From: Closterium sp. Naga37s-1
Taxonomy: Eukaryota; Streptophyta; Zygnematophyceae; Desmidiales; Closteriaceae
NCBI GenBank assembly: GCA_947471745.1
Contig: CANJKZ010000777.1
Coordinates: 3,094,001 to 3,158,000, forward strand
Direction: 5' to 3'
DNA: 64,000 nt
The translations under genes and the position numbers were made by a program. Below are positions 1 to 9,259 of the stretch, piece by piece (the stretch's first letter is position 1; the number at the start of each line of letters is the position of its first letter). The notes under the pieces are model-generated. The model saw only the letters and a list, made by a program, of their open reading frames with translations. It had not been told where the DNA came from and made no database searches.

Positions 1-338
1 GTAGCATTTGGCACGGTGCTACAGGGCACCGCTTGAGTAGCATTTGGCACGGTGCTACAGGGCACCGCTTGAGTAGCATTTGGCACGGTGCTACAAGGCA
101 GCGCTTGAGTAGCATTTGGCACGGTGCTACAGGGCACCGCTTGAGTAGCATTTGGCACAGTGCTACAGGGCACCGCTTGAGTAGCATTTGGCACGGTGCT
201 ACCGGGCACCGCTTGAGTAGCATTTGGCACGGTGCTACAGGGCACCGCTTGAGTAGCATTTGGCACGGTGCTACAGGGCAGCGCTTGAGTAGCATTTGGC
301 ACGGTGCTACAGGGCACGGTGCTACAGGGCAGCGCTTG
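1..338. repeat. 36-bp minisatellite, about nine units
   Basis: A 36-bp unit beginning GTAGCATTTGGCACGGTGCT starts at 1, 37, 73, 109, 145, 181, 217, 253 and 289, with single-base variants among units and a partial re-duplication at about 310-338. The unit length is a multiple of three, so one plus frame reads as a 12-residue repeat without stops; that reading frame is most likely an accident. The repeat continues out of the left edge. It lies downstream (minus sense) of a recognised APC1 exon and may therefore be intronic or exon-adjacent. Confidence 0.95.
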
Positions 339-377
339 CCACCTACCATGTCATGTCATGCTGTCAGGCCTTCTTCA

Positions 378-436
378 GGTGCCTGTGAGGTGCCTGTGAG
401 GTGCCTGTGAGGTGCCTGTGAGGTGCCTGTGAGGTG
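378..436. repeat. 11-bp tandem repeat, five units
   Basis: GGTGCCTGTGA is repeated in tandem from 378 with little divergence. On the minus strand each unit reads as an acceptor-like CACCTCACAG followed by G. The array lies about 70 bp downstream of the 5' splice site of the APC1 exon at 507-580, so it is probably intronic, close to a following exon that I cannot identify. Confidence 0.9.
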
Positions 437-506
437 CTCCAGGGATACATTGAGTGGTGCGTGTGTGGTACGAGGCAGTGGAAGCAAGGTGGCTGTGACG
501 ACCCAC

Positions 507-3500
507 CATCAGCGTGAGCGAGCCATGCCGGTCCGCAACCAGGAGAAAGCGATTGATGCGGTGCAGAGGGGTGACGGGAGCTGTGTGGCTGGGATGAGAA
601 GGGTGGCACGTGCGCAGGTGCACGATGGATGGCGCAGGGAGCAAAGGGGGGAGAAAAGGGGGGAGAGATGGAGGCGTTCAATCGTGCAGCACACGGCGCA
701 AGGAGCCTGCAAGGCATGAGTGCAGCTCACAAGTGGCACATGAGCGCTTCATGCAGCTGCGCTGCGGCATGGGAAGGGTCTTGGCTGGTGGCAGTGGCAC
801 GTGGATAGTGGAGCAAGCAGCCGTCCAATTCCCCCGGTGGACTTGAACTCGTTTCAAGGAGTCTCGATGATTCAAGTTTCACAAACGCTACATGCCGGAA
901 GGAAGGTGAGGCTGATGGGTGCAGAAAGCAACAATTTGATATACCTGGCTATTCGGCCACCAAGTGGTGAACAAGTGCGGAGTGACTCACCTCAGAGCCA
1001 CAGCGGAGTGACTCACCTCAGAGCCACAGCGGAGTGACTCACCTCAGAGCCACAGCGGAGACAGCCTCCACCGACCAGCAGCGCCGCCCCTCCATGTGCA
1101 CCACCCTCCCCCTGCCCTCATCCCCGCCTCCCCCACTCCCCCCTTCCCCATCGGCCCTGCTCTCCTCCTCCTCCGCCTCCCCTTCGCCCGGACCGTCCCC
1201 TGCCCCCCCATACGCCACGTGTCGCACCCACACGCGCTGGCTAGCGGGTGAGCAGAAGGCAAGGGAGGCGGAGCCACGGGGGGGCGAGGGGCTGAGGAGA
1301 TGCGCGATGGCGGGAGGGAGTGAGGTGCGGTGGGGGCATGGAGAGGAGGGGGCGGGGGGAGAGGAGGGAAGAGGGGTGTGGGAGAGCAGCAGGACGTGGG
1401 AGGCCTTGTCCTGGCCTGTGAGGCCCGTCCACACACGAGACATGCGCACACACCACCCTCCGCCCTCTCCCTCCGGATCCCACCTCTCGCCTCCCGCCCT
1501 TGCCTCTGCAGCCACCCCATCCTTCTCCCCCGCCCCTCCCCCCCTTGCCTGCCCCTCCATGCTCCGCCGGACGTGTCCCTCCTGTCCAGCTGCTGCTCTA
1601 ACCCCCACCCCTCCAGCAGGCAACCCGTCCCCCCCACCCCCCGCGAAGCGACTCAGCTTTGCCGCTGCTGCCACGTCTCCTCTTCCGCCTCCCCTCCCCC
1701 GCCTTCCCCCACTGCCCACGCTGCCCTCACCATCCCCTCGCCCCGCCTGCAGCCTCAGATCGCCCACCATGCCCGCATCCCCACCCACACCCCCTCCTCT
1801 CCCTGCCGCCACACCCTCCTGGCCCCCCGCCCTCACCCCCCCCGCCCTCCCAGCAGCTGCAGCTGTTGCTGGAGACACGGGGCTCAGCCCCGCAAGTAGC
1901 GGGTCCAGCTCTGCTGCTGACGTGGCGACAGGTGATTGGTGCAGGAAGCGGTGTGGGAGGTAGCGCAGGTGCCACACGGAGTGCTGGCGGCGGGCTGAGG
2001 GGGAAAGGGTTGTGTGTATGAGCAAAGGGGGAAGGCAGAGAGTAGATGGAGTGGTTGAGGACACAACGTGAGTACGAGTGATAAGGGGATGGAAGTTGAA
2101 AAGTGGTGGTTGGAGTAGTAGAGATGGAGTGGTGGAGCGGAGGCACATGAAGTTGCCAGCGAAAGGCGGGTTGCTTGGGTTGGGAGAGTGGCCAAGATTG
2201 GTTGATTTGGGTTGGGGGAATCAGTGGGGGGACAATATAGTTGTTCAATTTGAGAATTATTAGGGGTTGGCGAATTTCTCAACCAAACCATTTTGGGCAA
2301 AATAATTTGGGCCAAATTTGCAATCCCCTAGAAGAATGGTAAAGCTGAATTGTACACCCGAATAAAATAAAAAACAAAAAATCAAACAAAAACAAATCAG
2401 AAATAAACAAACAGGGGAGCAGGAAATGGCAGGGAGTGAGGATGCAATTGATGCAATGAGAAGGCGTGGAGGAGAGGGAGGGGCGTGACCGTGGTTGAAG
2501 GTGGCGAGCAGCGGCACCTCGGTGGACGACCAGAGCACCTCCTCGCCCCCTCCTCCCTGCTGCCATGGCGGCCCGCCCTCCATGCCCACCGGCTGGAAGG
2601 GAAGGGGTGGAGGGGAGAGAGTGGAGGCGTGCGTGCGTTGTGGGGAGTGCAGGGAAGAGTGGTGGAGGAGATATTGTGGGAGGAGGCGGAAGGGGTGATT
2701 GGAGGAGGTAACGGAGGGATAGAGGTGGAAGGTAAATGTTGTGTGGGGAGTGGGAATAGATGATGAAATATGACACTGGCCCATTTGCAACAGCACCAGC
2801 ACCACCACTTGCACCCTCACCTGCAGTTCCTCATGAGCATGTGAGAGCGTGAAGCACCCTGCCTCCATGAAAGCACCCCCCATGTGCGCCCCACCCACTG
2901 CCCCATCCGCCCAGTCAGCAGCACCCATCGCGCCACTTGCTGCCCGCCCTGCCTGCCCGCCAGCTGCCCCACCAGCACCGGCGGTGGCGGCAGTGGCAGG
3001 TGCAGGAAGGGAGGGGGTGATGGCAGGCGTGTGGGGGGAGAGAGCGGGGAACGGAATGGGGGAGGCGGGCGAGGGGAAGGGAGCAGTGGCAGCAGTGGGG
3101 ATGGGGAAGGCAAAGGGAGGGGAGGGCGGAAACGGTGCGGCGGGGGAGGGGGCGAGGGGGTGGGTGGGGAGAGGTGTGGGTGAGTGGAAGGCGTGTGTGT
3201 GTGCTGGCTGAGACGGCAGAGACGGCTGGGATGGCAGGGGCTGCAGCAGCAGGCCGATGGGGAGCGGCCAGAGGCGCGAGCAGGTGAAGGGCAGCAGCAT
3301 CTCGTGCATGTCACCTGCATGCGGGACAGACAGGGCGCAGGGGGGCAGGGCGGGCAGGGAGGGCAGGGGGCAGGGCAGGCAGGGTGAGAGAGTTTGAAAC
3401 AACGTGCAAGAAGGGTGGCGAGGGAGCAGAGCAACGAGGGGTGCAGGGGGGGAGGGGAGAGGCGATTGACCGAAGGGGACCATAACAGCCACCACCCCAT

Positions 3501-3994
3501 CGCTGCCACACGGGCGAGCAAAGAGGCCGCTTTGCCCATCAGCTTGACCCGTTGCATGTAGCTCGCCCCAGGCTTATCAACGAAGGTGGGCTCGGAGGGA
3601 GCAAGAGTGACTGACCATTGGTGGCGGCGAGTGTGAGCCCATGCGCGTGCAGCAGCGCGAGCGATGAGAGCGACGCCTCCCCGTGCATTCGCACCCATGC
3701 TGCCTGCACTCATGGTCATGGGCAGAGGGCACACGCACGGATGGGCGGAGCGGAGGGAGGGGGAGAAGAGGAGGGCGGGGGACTGGGTAAGAATGGGATG
3801 TTAAGGGGGCGGGAGGGTGGAGTGAGATGTGGTGATGATGAGCAGCAATGCTGCTATACAGACACAGAGCCATGGCATGGGAGCAATGATCACCTGGGAG
3901 ACGGCATGAGAAATGGCATGAGCGCAGCACCTGGGAGATGGCATGCGGTGTGGTGAGCTTCTTGCGCAGCACGCCCTCTGCACTCCACTCCACG
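507..3994 (-). CDS. APC1: Anaphase-promoting complex subunit 1, N-terminal part (multi-exon, incomplete)
   Basis: APC1 is the large scaffold subunit of the APC/C ubiquitin ligase that drives mitotic exit. Minus-strand exons with GT-AG borders and compatible phases can be joined: 3994-3931 (VEWSAEGVLRKKLTTPHAIS), 3703-3616 (ends LALLHAHGLTLAATN), 3314-2821 (begins with LLPFTCSRLWPLPIGLLLQ), 2592-2490 (EEVLWSSTEVPLLATFNH) and 580-507 (INRFLLVADRHGSLTLM). In order these resemble the APC1 N-terminal WD-like segment: the WS...P..QA.W block, the L.VL....L....G block, the LPF...WPLP.GLLLQ block, and the later I..(F/M)LVL...G.L.L block of the human and plant proteins as I remember them. The exon at 3314-2821 carries a Pro- then Ala-rich insertion. 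Exons between 1043 and 580 are unidentified, the first coding exon is not certain, and the gene continues beyond position 1. The family match is strong; exact exon ends are inferred. Confidence 0.78.
978..1058. repeat. 26-bp repeat x3 at a candidate APC1 5' splice site
   Basis: The 26-bp unit CGGAGTGACTCACCTCAGAG plus CCACAG starts at 978, 1004 and 1030. On the minus strand each copy contains GGCTCTGAG|GTGAGT, so the candidate 5' splice site that closes the open frame ending at 1043 is present in three copies. Confidence 0.93.
1043..1916 (-). CDS. Possible APC1 exon(s), Gly/Ala-rich, structure unresolved
   Basis: A continuous open minus frame lies between a plausible acceptor (CACGTCAG at 1924-1917) and a strong donor (CTGAG|GTGAGT at 1043/1042). 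It would join in phase to the exon ending at 2490. It begins AAELDPLLAGLSPVSP, passes through a long Gly/Arg/Ala-rich stretch and ends VVHMEGRRCWSVEAVSAVAL. The CWSVEAV end could match the (I/V)WT(V/L) segment that follows the S..VP block in APC1. A pyrimidine-rich stretch near 1250-1400 could be an intron inside this block, so one or two exons are possible. The phase at 1043 does not fit the exon at 580, so at least one exon between them is missing from my model. Confidence 0.4.
2093..2489. other. Probable APC1 intron with AT-rich core
   Basis: Between the exon ending at 2490 and the possible exon starting at 1916 there is about 570 bp. Its centre (about 2270-2410) is AT-rich and A-rich on the plus strand, unlike the surrounding GC-rich sequence. 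No coding signal is seen; it is best read as an intron. Confidence 0.5.
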
Positions 3995-4455
3995 CTGCTG
4001 CCCCCGCCCCGCCCCATGCGACCCCATGCCACGCAGCGAGTGGGGAGTGTGGGGAGAGGGGAGAGAGGGAGGGCACGGGAGGTTGGGACAGACACAGTGG
4101 CAGATGTCAAACCATTTTGCTAAATCAACACATTAATCGCCCCTCCCCTCTCTCCCCTCTTCCCTGTCTTCTCACCGCTCTCCCCTCCTCGCTCTCTCGC
4201 CTCTCTGCCCTCCCTCCTCTCTCCCCTCTCAGTCCTCACTCTCCGTTCCGCTCAAATCTTCCCCCAGAAGCCCGCTCCCGCGGGTCTCCCGCCCAACGAT
4301 CGCCCGCTGAGCTCTCTGCTTCCCCATTCATGCCCGCCACGCCTCGTCCTCATCCCGCCCCTCGCCTTCTCGCTAAGGATTGAATAGATCCCAGCTCGCT
4401 TTCCGCGCACCGATCTCCGCGTGCCACTCACCGCGCGCCACTCTCCGCGCGCCAC

Positions 4456-4590
4456 TCACCGCGCGCCCCTAACGGCCACCCTCTCCTCGCATGCGCCCCA
4501 TAGCGCTGCCACGTCGCCGCCGCCCGCCACCTGCCGGCCGTCGATCACTAGCACATCCCCCCGCGCCTCGTCCGCCAGAATTCGCCCCAT
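4456..4590 (-). CDS. Small open frame upstream of APC1, unrecognised
   Basis: A 44-codon minus frame starts ATG at 4590 with MGRILADEARGDVLVIDG and ends at TGA at 4458-4456. Its composition is protein-like (balanced acidic, basic and aliphatic residues) rather than the Pro/Arg-rich type seen in shadow frames here. It lies about 460 bp upstream of the first APC1 exon I recognise. It could be the first APC1 coding exon (a weak donor GAGG|GTGGCC lies near its end), a 5' leader ORF, or an exon of an unrelated gene. I do not recognise a family. Confidence 0.25.
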   Translation of the reverse strand: MGRILADEARGDVLVIDGRQVAGGGDVAALWGACEERVAVRGAR

Positions 4591-5553
4591 TTGAAACGAA
4601 AACCCACTGCGACATACAACTACTATCCCACGCTGAATCCACCTCGAGATAAATTCAACGCAAAATCTTTTTCACTAAAGCGCGAGGCAGCTGATGCTGC
4701 TGAGTGACGGCTTCCGTGGTAAGAATCTACAAATAAGACGACTACTCTACTCCACTCCACCTGCAAGATGGAGGTTTGGGGGCGATATATCAATTCGTCA
4801 CCGCAGTGTAATCCTGCTTTTTGTCCTAGTAACCTTCAGAACCAGCTGGAGGATCAAACTTCGACGATTGCCACGACAAAACCGCAATGCACCGATTGTA
4901 AGAGCCACGAAAATTACTAGGACATTCGGTTGAAACGTTATTCAATAAAAACGCAATGCACCGATTGTAAGTGAAAGGAATTTTCTCGGATTCCTTACTG
5001 GGTCACACTGTACACGTACAACCCCAGTTTTCGGAAAACCAGGCTCGGCCCGCCGACCTCGCCTTCCGAACCACCATCTCGTCGCCTTCGGGTTTTCCAA
5101 ACCCAAACCTGCACCCAACCATCTCGCAACCCCGGGACCTCAGCCTAGCTAGCATTGCTATATTAGGGCGTGGAAGATCCCTACGAACATGTGTTTGGTT
5201 GCTCCTGTGGTCGAACATCTGGCCTCGTCAATGGCTTGCGACATCTTTCGCCGGGTAACACATGAAACCCCACATTGCAAATCAGAGAGGCTTTAAGGTT
5301 TCGGAAGGGGCCTTGGTCGCTCTCAGCGAAGAACTCCGAGTTCGTCAAACACTCGGGGCAAATTGAATTGCACCACATCACCCACGTCAACACCCGGTTT
5401 CATATCGCGTGCTTCTTCTTACGTCGCCAATCTTTGTCTTCCCCTCGTGGACCCAAAAACGTGGGGCAACTAGGGGGCACGGGCTCTGAAACGTGAGTGC
5501 TTCTAGCAATTTTCGTCACTCTATTAACGATGCTTAATGGCGAGAGTCGCAAC
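4591..5553. other. Intergenic, no gene recognised
   Basis: This stretch of about 1 kb is less GC-rich than its surroundings and has only short unsupported open frames on both strands. It includes a short direct repeat containing AACGCAATGCACCGATTGTA near 4880-4970. It would hold the APC1 promoter if that gene starts near 4 kb, but I see no specific motif. Confidence 0.5.
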
Positions 5554-5788
5554 TATCATAAATATATTCTTATACCTGCATGTAGTTCTAGCTGTAATGT
5601 AGATATTAACTTTATAGGTGGTGCACCTCTTTGTTTTCTATATGTACCCTATTGCTATAGTGAACATTCATTCTCCTCTCACATTCTCCTCTCTCCTTGG
5701 CACAAACTAGCTCGACCCCCCTTGGCCTAGGCTGCTAAGCCTAGGCCCACTTAAACCTAATTACCTACCTACTCCTAATATTCTGATA
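5554..5788 (+). repeat. TRIM-1 5' LTR
   Basis: This 235-bp direct repeat pairs with 6674-6908. It ends TTCTGATA and carries a GGCCTAGGCT / AGCCTAGGCC inverted repeat at 5724-5746 near its 3' end. Confidence 0.93.
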
Positions 5789-5950
5789 TGGTATTAGAGC
5801 CTGTTAAGCCCTAGCATGTGGGCCAGCCTCTCGCTTCCGCTGCTGTTTTTCCGGTCGCGCGCCTTGGGCGCGTGGCGATTTTCGTTCTGTCCCGCGCCCG
5901 GGTGGCGCGTGACGTTTTTTCTGCCCGTCGCTGACCCGCCCCTAGCTCCC

Positions 5951-6215
5951 GCGACGGCGCCCTGAGCCGCCGCGGACCCGCCCCTGGCGCCCGCGACGGT
6001 GCCCTGAGCCGCCGCAGACCCGCCCCCGGCGCCCGCGACGGTGCCCTGAGCCGCGGCGGACCCGCCCCTGGCGCCCGCGACGGTGCCCTGAGCCGCCGCG
6101 GACCCGCCCCTGGCGCCCGCGACGGTGCCCTGAGCCGCCGCGGACCCGCCCCTTGCGCCCGCGACGGTGCCCTGAGCCGCTGCGGACCTGCCCCTGGCGC
6201 CCGCAACGGCGCCTC
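5951..6215. repeat. 42-bp GC-rich minisatellite inside TRIM-1
   Basis: Units beginning GCGACGGTGCCCTGAGCCGC start about every 42 bp from 5951 (5993, 6035, 6077, 6119 and 6161). The period is a multiple of three, so long but meaningless open frames arise on both strands. Confidence 0.9.
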
Positions 6216-6673
6216 TACCTCACCCCGCGCCTGCACTCGCTGCAGCCGCCCCTGCCCTACCCGCGCCGACCCTCTGTAGCCGCTCTGCGGCTTTATCCCC
6301 CCCCCCCCCCCTCCTTCGTCTCCCTGCAGCCGTGGGGGGGAGGGTCTGGGGGTGGCGGGTGTGGGGGTGATGGGTGGTGTGTTTCCCTTCCCCTCCTCCT
6401 TTCGTTCCCACTGCTGCAGCTGCCGCTGGGGGGGAGGGTGTGGGGGAGCCAGGGGAGTGGCACTGGGGTGGCGGGTGTGAGACCAACCAGCCGCCGTCCC
6501 TCTGAGGTGGGGGGGGGGGGGGGAGGAGAGTAAAGGGGTGACAGGAGTGCCTGCCCCTTTGCTGCTGTACCTGCTCTGTTGCCTTGCCTGCTGTTGTTGT
6601 TTTCTCTGTCTGTGGTGTACCCCTGCAGGTTGTGTTCTGCACTTAGCTATTCCTGCATGCAGTTACGGGGGGA

Positions 6674-6908
6674 TGTCAGAAATATATTCTTATACCTGCA
6701 TGTAGTTCTAGCTGTAGTGTAGATATTAACTTTATAGGTGGTGCACCTCTTTGTTTGCTATATGTACCCTAGTGCTATAGTGAACATTCATTCTCCTCTC
6801 ACATTCTCCTCTCTCCTTAGCACAAACTAGCTCGACCCCCCTTGGCCTAGGCTACTAAGCCTAGGCCCACTTAAAACTAACTACCTACCTACTCCTAATA
6901 TTCTGATA
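6674..6908 (+). repeat. TRIM-1 3' LTR
   Basis: This is the second LTR copy, with TGTCAG at its start and CTGATA at its end, followed by the GCAAC target duplication. The inverted repeat is at 6844-6866. Confidence 0.93.
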
Positions 6909-6913
6909 GCAAC

Positions 6914-7087
6914 ATGTGTTACTGTCACAACTGCGCGACCAATGCCTTGTTCACAGGGATCTTCCACGCTCTTAGTTCTAGGCCTCGCTGTTTGCTCAGA
7001 CGTTGTAATCACTTCCGCGTTATTGAATTTTGCGCACTCTTCTCTTTCACGACTCATAACGCTTGGTACCAGAGCTACTTTCCTAAG
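6914..7087. other. Short unique segment between TRIM-1 and element A
   Basis: About 170 bp of balanced composition contain no gene or repeat that I recognise. The last five bases, CTAAG, should be the target duplication of element A, but its other copy is not found because A has lost its 3' end. Confidence 0.4.
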
Positions 7088-7132
7088 TGTCAAATGTTGT
7101 AGCCTGTAGTGAGGCTTGTCTTAGGGGGTACA

Positions 7133-7348
7133 TGTCAGAATATGTTGTTTGTGTAGCCTGCAGTGGGGTACTCTATAGTGAGTACAGCCCCTTAGGGTTT
7201 GCTATTTGTATCCTGCTGCCTGCTAGTTCAATCATCCCTTCTCAATCCTGTTCCTACACACATTCCTAGCTCGTACTTGGCTCCTCGTTACTAGTCCTAC
7301 TGTGGCCTAGGCTACTAAGCCTAGGCCGTACTCCTACTACTTCTGATA
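7133..7348 (+). repeat. TRIM-2 5' LTR
   Basis: This LTR is 216 bp, starts TGTCAGAATATG, ends TTCTGATA and is identical to 8942-9157. It has a GGCCTAGGCT / AGCCTAGGCC inverted repeat at 7304-7326. Its core (CTATAGTGAGTACAGCC) is also seen in the LTR at 38,307. Confidence 0.96.
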
Positions 7349-7377
7349 TGGTATCAGAGGGCGGCATGTCTGCCGCC
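7349..7377 (+). promoter_or_regulatory. TRIM-2 primer-binding site and stem-loop
   Basis: The tRNA-Met-type primer-binding site TGGTATCAGAGG is followed at 7360-7377 by a perfect hairpin GGCGGCA-TGTC-TGCCGCC, with a 7-bp stem and a 4-base loop. The palindrome GGGCCC follows at 7389-7394. Confidence 0.75.
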
Positions 7378-8941
7378 TTCCTGTGTATGGGCCCACCACC
7401 CGCTTCCGTTGCCGTACTGTCCGCCGCGCGCCCCGTGGTGCGCGGCGGCGAAACCCTAATTTCTGCCCGCCGCGCGCTCGGGGCGCCCGGCGGTTTTCCC
7501 TTCCGTGGCGCCCGTCGTGGTGCCCTTGGGGGGGCCTCCGCGGTCCCCTCCCGTCGAAGCGCCCGTCGAGGCGCTCTCGGGGACCCGCGCGGCCTCCCCT
7601 CCCGTCGCCCGTCGAGGCGACCTCGGGGACCCGCGCGGCCTCCCCTCCCGTCGCCCGTCGAGGCGACCTTGGGGGCCCGCGCGGCCTCCCCACCAGTCGC
7701 CCGTCGTGGCGACCACGGGGGCCGCGCGCGGTCCCCTCCCGTCGCCCGTCGAGGCGACTTCGGGGGCCGTGCGCGGCCCTCCCCGTCGCCCGTCGAGGCG
7801 ACTTCGGGGGGCGCGCGCGGCGCCCTCCCCGTCGCCCGTCGAGGCGACTTCGGGGGGCCCGCGCGGCACCCTCCCCGTCGCCCGTCGAGGCGGCTCTGGG
7901 GGCTCGTCGCGGCGCCCTCCCTGGTGCCCGTCGCGGCGCCCCGGGGGGGGGGCGCGCGGCTCCCTTCTCGTCGCCCCTCGGGGCGCCCTGGGGGCCGTGC
8001 GTTTCCCCCCCCCCCCCTTCTGCCTTTCAACTGCGGCGGCCGCCCCTGGAGCCGCCCGCCACTGCAGCAGCAGCCCCTGGAGCCGCCCGCCACTGCAGCA
8101 GCTGCCCCTGGAGCAGCCCGCACCTGCAGCAGCCGCCCCTGGAGCAGCCCGCACCTGCAGCAGCCGCCCCAGGACCCGCGCGAGCCGCCTCTGCAGAAGC
8201 CCGCCCCGCCCCCCCCGTGCTGCCCATTGCTCCCATTCCACCGTGCGTTCCGCGGTGGCTGGGGTGTGGGGTGGCGAGCATGGGGGTGAGAGGTGTGGGT
8301 TCTCCCCTCCTCTTTTTTTCGTCTCCCACTGCTGCAGCTGCCGCTGAGGGGGGTGGAGGTGTGGGAGTCGTGGGGAGTGGCACTAGGGGGGTGATGTGGG
8401 AGTGGAGCTAGGGGTGAAGCAGGGGGTGTGTGAGAGGGGTGTGGGACTGTTGGGGGAGGTTGAGTGGAGGCTGCTGTCTTGTCGTCCGCAGCACCTGTAG
8501 TCCGGGGCGCACTGTCCTGGTAGCTCAGAGAGCCTGCTGCACCTGTTGCCCGTGGGTCCGTTGCTCCTGCCGCTCGTCGCAGCCGCAGAGCCTGTTACTC
8601 CTGTATTCCGGGACGCACTGTCTCGGTAGCCACTGAGAGCCTGCTGCACCAGTCGCCCGTGGGTCCGTTGCTTCTGCCGCTCGTCGTAGCCGCAGAGCCA
8701 GTTACTCCAGTATTCCGGGGCGCTCTGTCTCGGTAGCCACTGTGTCAGGCGCCACTGTGTCAGCCGCTTCTGTTGCCCGTGTGTCTGCAGCTTCAGTCGT
8801 CGCCTCCCATCTTCTCTCCTTTCATAGTCCCTCCTCCTCCTCACTTGCCCTCTGTGATAGCCTCTAGCTTTGCTGATAATTATGAACTATTGCTATGACT
8901 GCTCATTGTGCTGATTACACCCCACTTTGGCTATGGGGGTG

Positions 8942-9157
8942 TGTCAGAATATGTTGTTTGTGTAGCCTGCAGTGGGGTACTCTATAGTGAGTACAGCCCC
9001 TTAGGGTTTGCTATTTGTATCCTGCTGCCTGCTAGTTCAATCATCCCTTCTCAATCCTGTTCCTACACACATTCCTAGCTCGTACTTGGCTCCTCGTTAC
9101 TAGTCCTACTGTGGCCTAGGCTACTAAGCCTAGGCCGTACTCCTACTACTTCTGATA
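8942..9157 (+). repeat. TRIM-2 3' LTR
   Basis: This copy is identical to 7133-7348 and is followed by the GTACA target duplication. The inverted repeat is at 9113-9135. Confidence 0.96.
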
Positions 9158-9226
9158 GTACAAATGTTAGGATTTGCTATGTATACCCCAACCCACATCA
9201 ATGAACCAACACTTTCATTCTTGACA

Positions 9227-9259
9227 TGGTATCACCTAGGTTAGGATCCTGTAGGATCC
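9227..9259 (+). promoter_or_regulatory. Element A primer-binding site and stem-loop
   Basis: TGGTATCACC directly follows the LTR. GGATCC-TGTA-GGATCC at 9244-9259 forms a 6-bp stem with a 4-base loop, the same geometry as in other copia elements of this window but with a different stem sequence. Confidence 0.65.

Larger units (their letters stand above)
5554..6908 (+). mobile_element. TRIM-1: small non-autonomous LTR element with target-site duplication
   Basis: Two 235-bp LTRs (5554-5788 and 6674-6908) flank about 885 bp of internal DNA. The 5-bp target duplication GCAAC is present at 5549-5553 and 6909-6913. A primer-binding site of the initiator tRNA-Met type (TGGTATTAGAGC) follows the left LTR directly, and a G-run (polypurine tract) precedes the right LTR. 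The LTRs differ at about nine positions, so this copy is older than TRIM-2. The left LTR starts TATCAT where the right one starts TGTCAG. The interior is GC-rich with a 42-bp minisatellite and contains no gag or pol, so movement must have depended on proteins of other elements. Confidence 0.93.
7133..9157 (+). mobile_element. TRIM-2: young non-autonomous LTR element
   Basis: Two identical 216-bp LTRs (7133-7348 and 8942-9157) flank about 1.6 kb. The target duplication GTACA is intact at 7128-7132 and 9158-9162. The primer-binding site TGGTATCAGAGG starts at 7349 and a polypurine tract (ATGGGGGTG) ends at 8941. The interior is GC-rich with tandem copies of a CCCGTCGCCCGTCGAGGCGA unit (about 7550-7920) and CTGGAGC(A/C)GCCCGC-type units (about 8040-8200). 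Long open frames in several registers are by-products of the composition; no gag or pol motif is present. Identical LTRs point to a recent insertion supported by proteins from another element. Confidence 0.95.
7088..9226 (+). repeat. 5' LTR of copia element A, split by TRIM-2
   Basis: The left part (7088-7132, starting TGTCAAATG) and the right part (9163-9226, ending TTCTTGACA) make an LTR of about 109 bp once TRIM-2 and one copy of its GTACA duplication are removed. The right end is followed directly by a primer-binding site TGGTATCACC at 9227. Confidence 0.8.

Noticed and set aside
1..338. CRISPR-like array of 36-bp repeats
   Set aside because: The units are directly adjacent with no spacers, and the window is clearly eukaryotic (introns, LTR elements).
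1034..1963. Plus-strand Pro/Ser-rich 309-codon frame
   Set aside because: It is antisense to a region with APC1-like content on the minus strand and has pure C-rich composition without motifs.
3490..3734. Minus frame MCPLPMTMSAGSMGANARGG as a coding exon
   Set aside because: The other frame of the same DNA (AAWVRMHGEASLSSLALL) has correct splice borders and matches APC1, so this frame is a shadow.
4694..5496. Small frames in the intergenic region (for example the 79- and 95-codon plus frames)
   Set aside because: No motifs, no splice context and no codon signal.
7266..8411. Several long frames on both strands inside TRIM-2
   Set aside because: They follow from 3n-period GC repeats. All frames are open and none has a recognisable domain.
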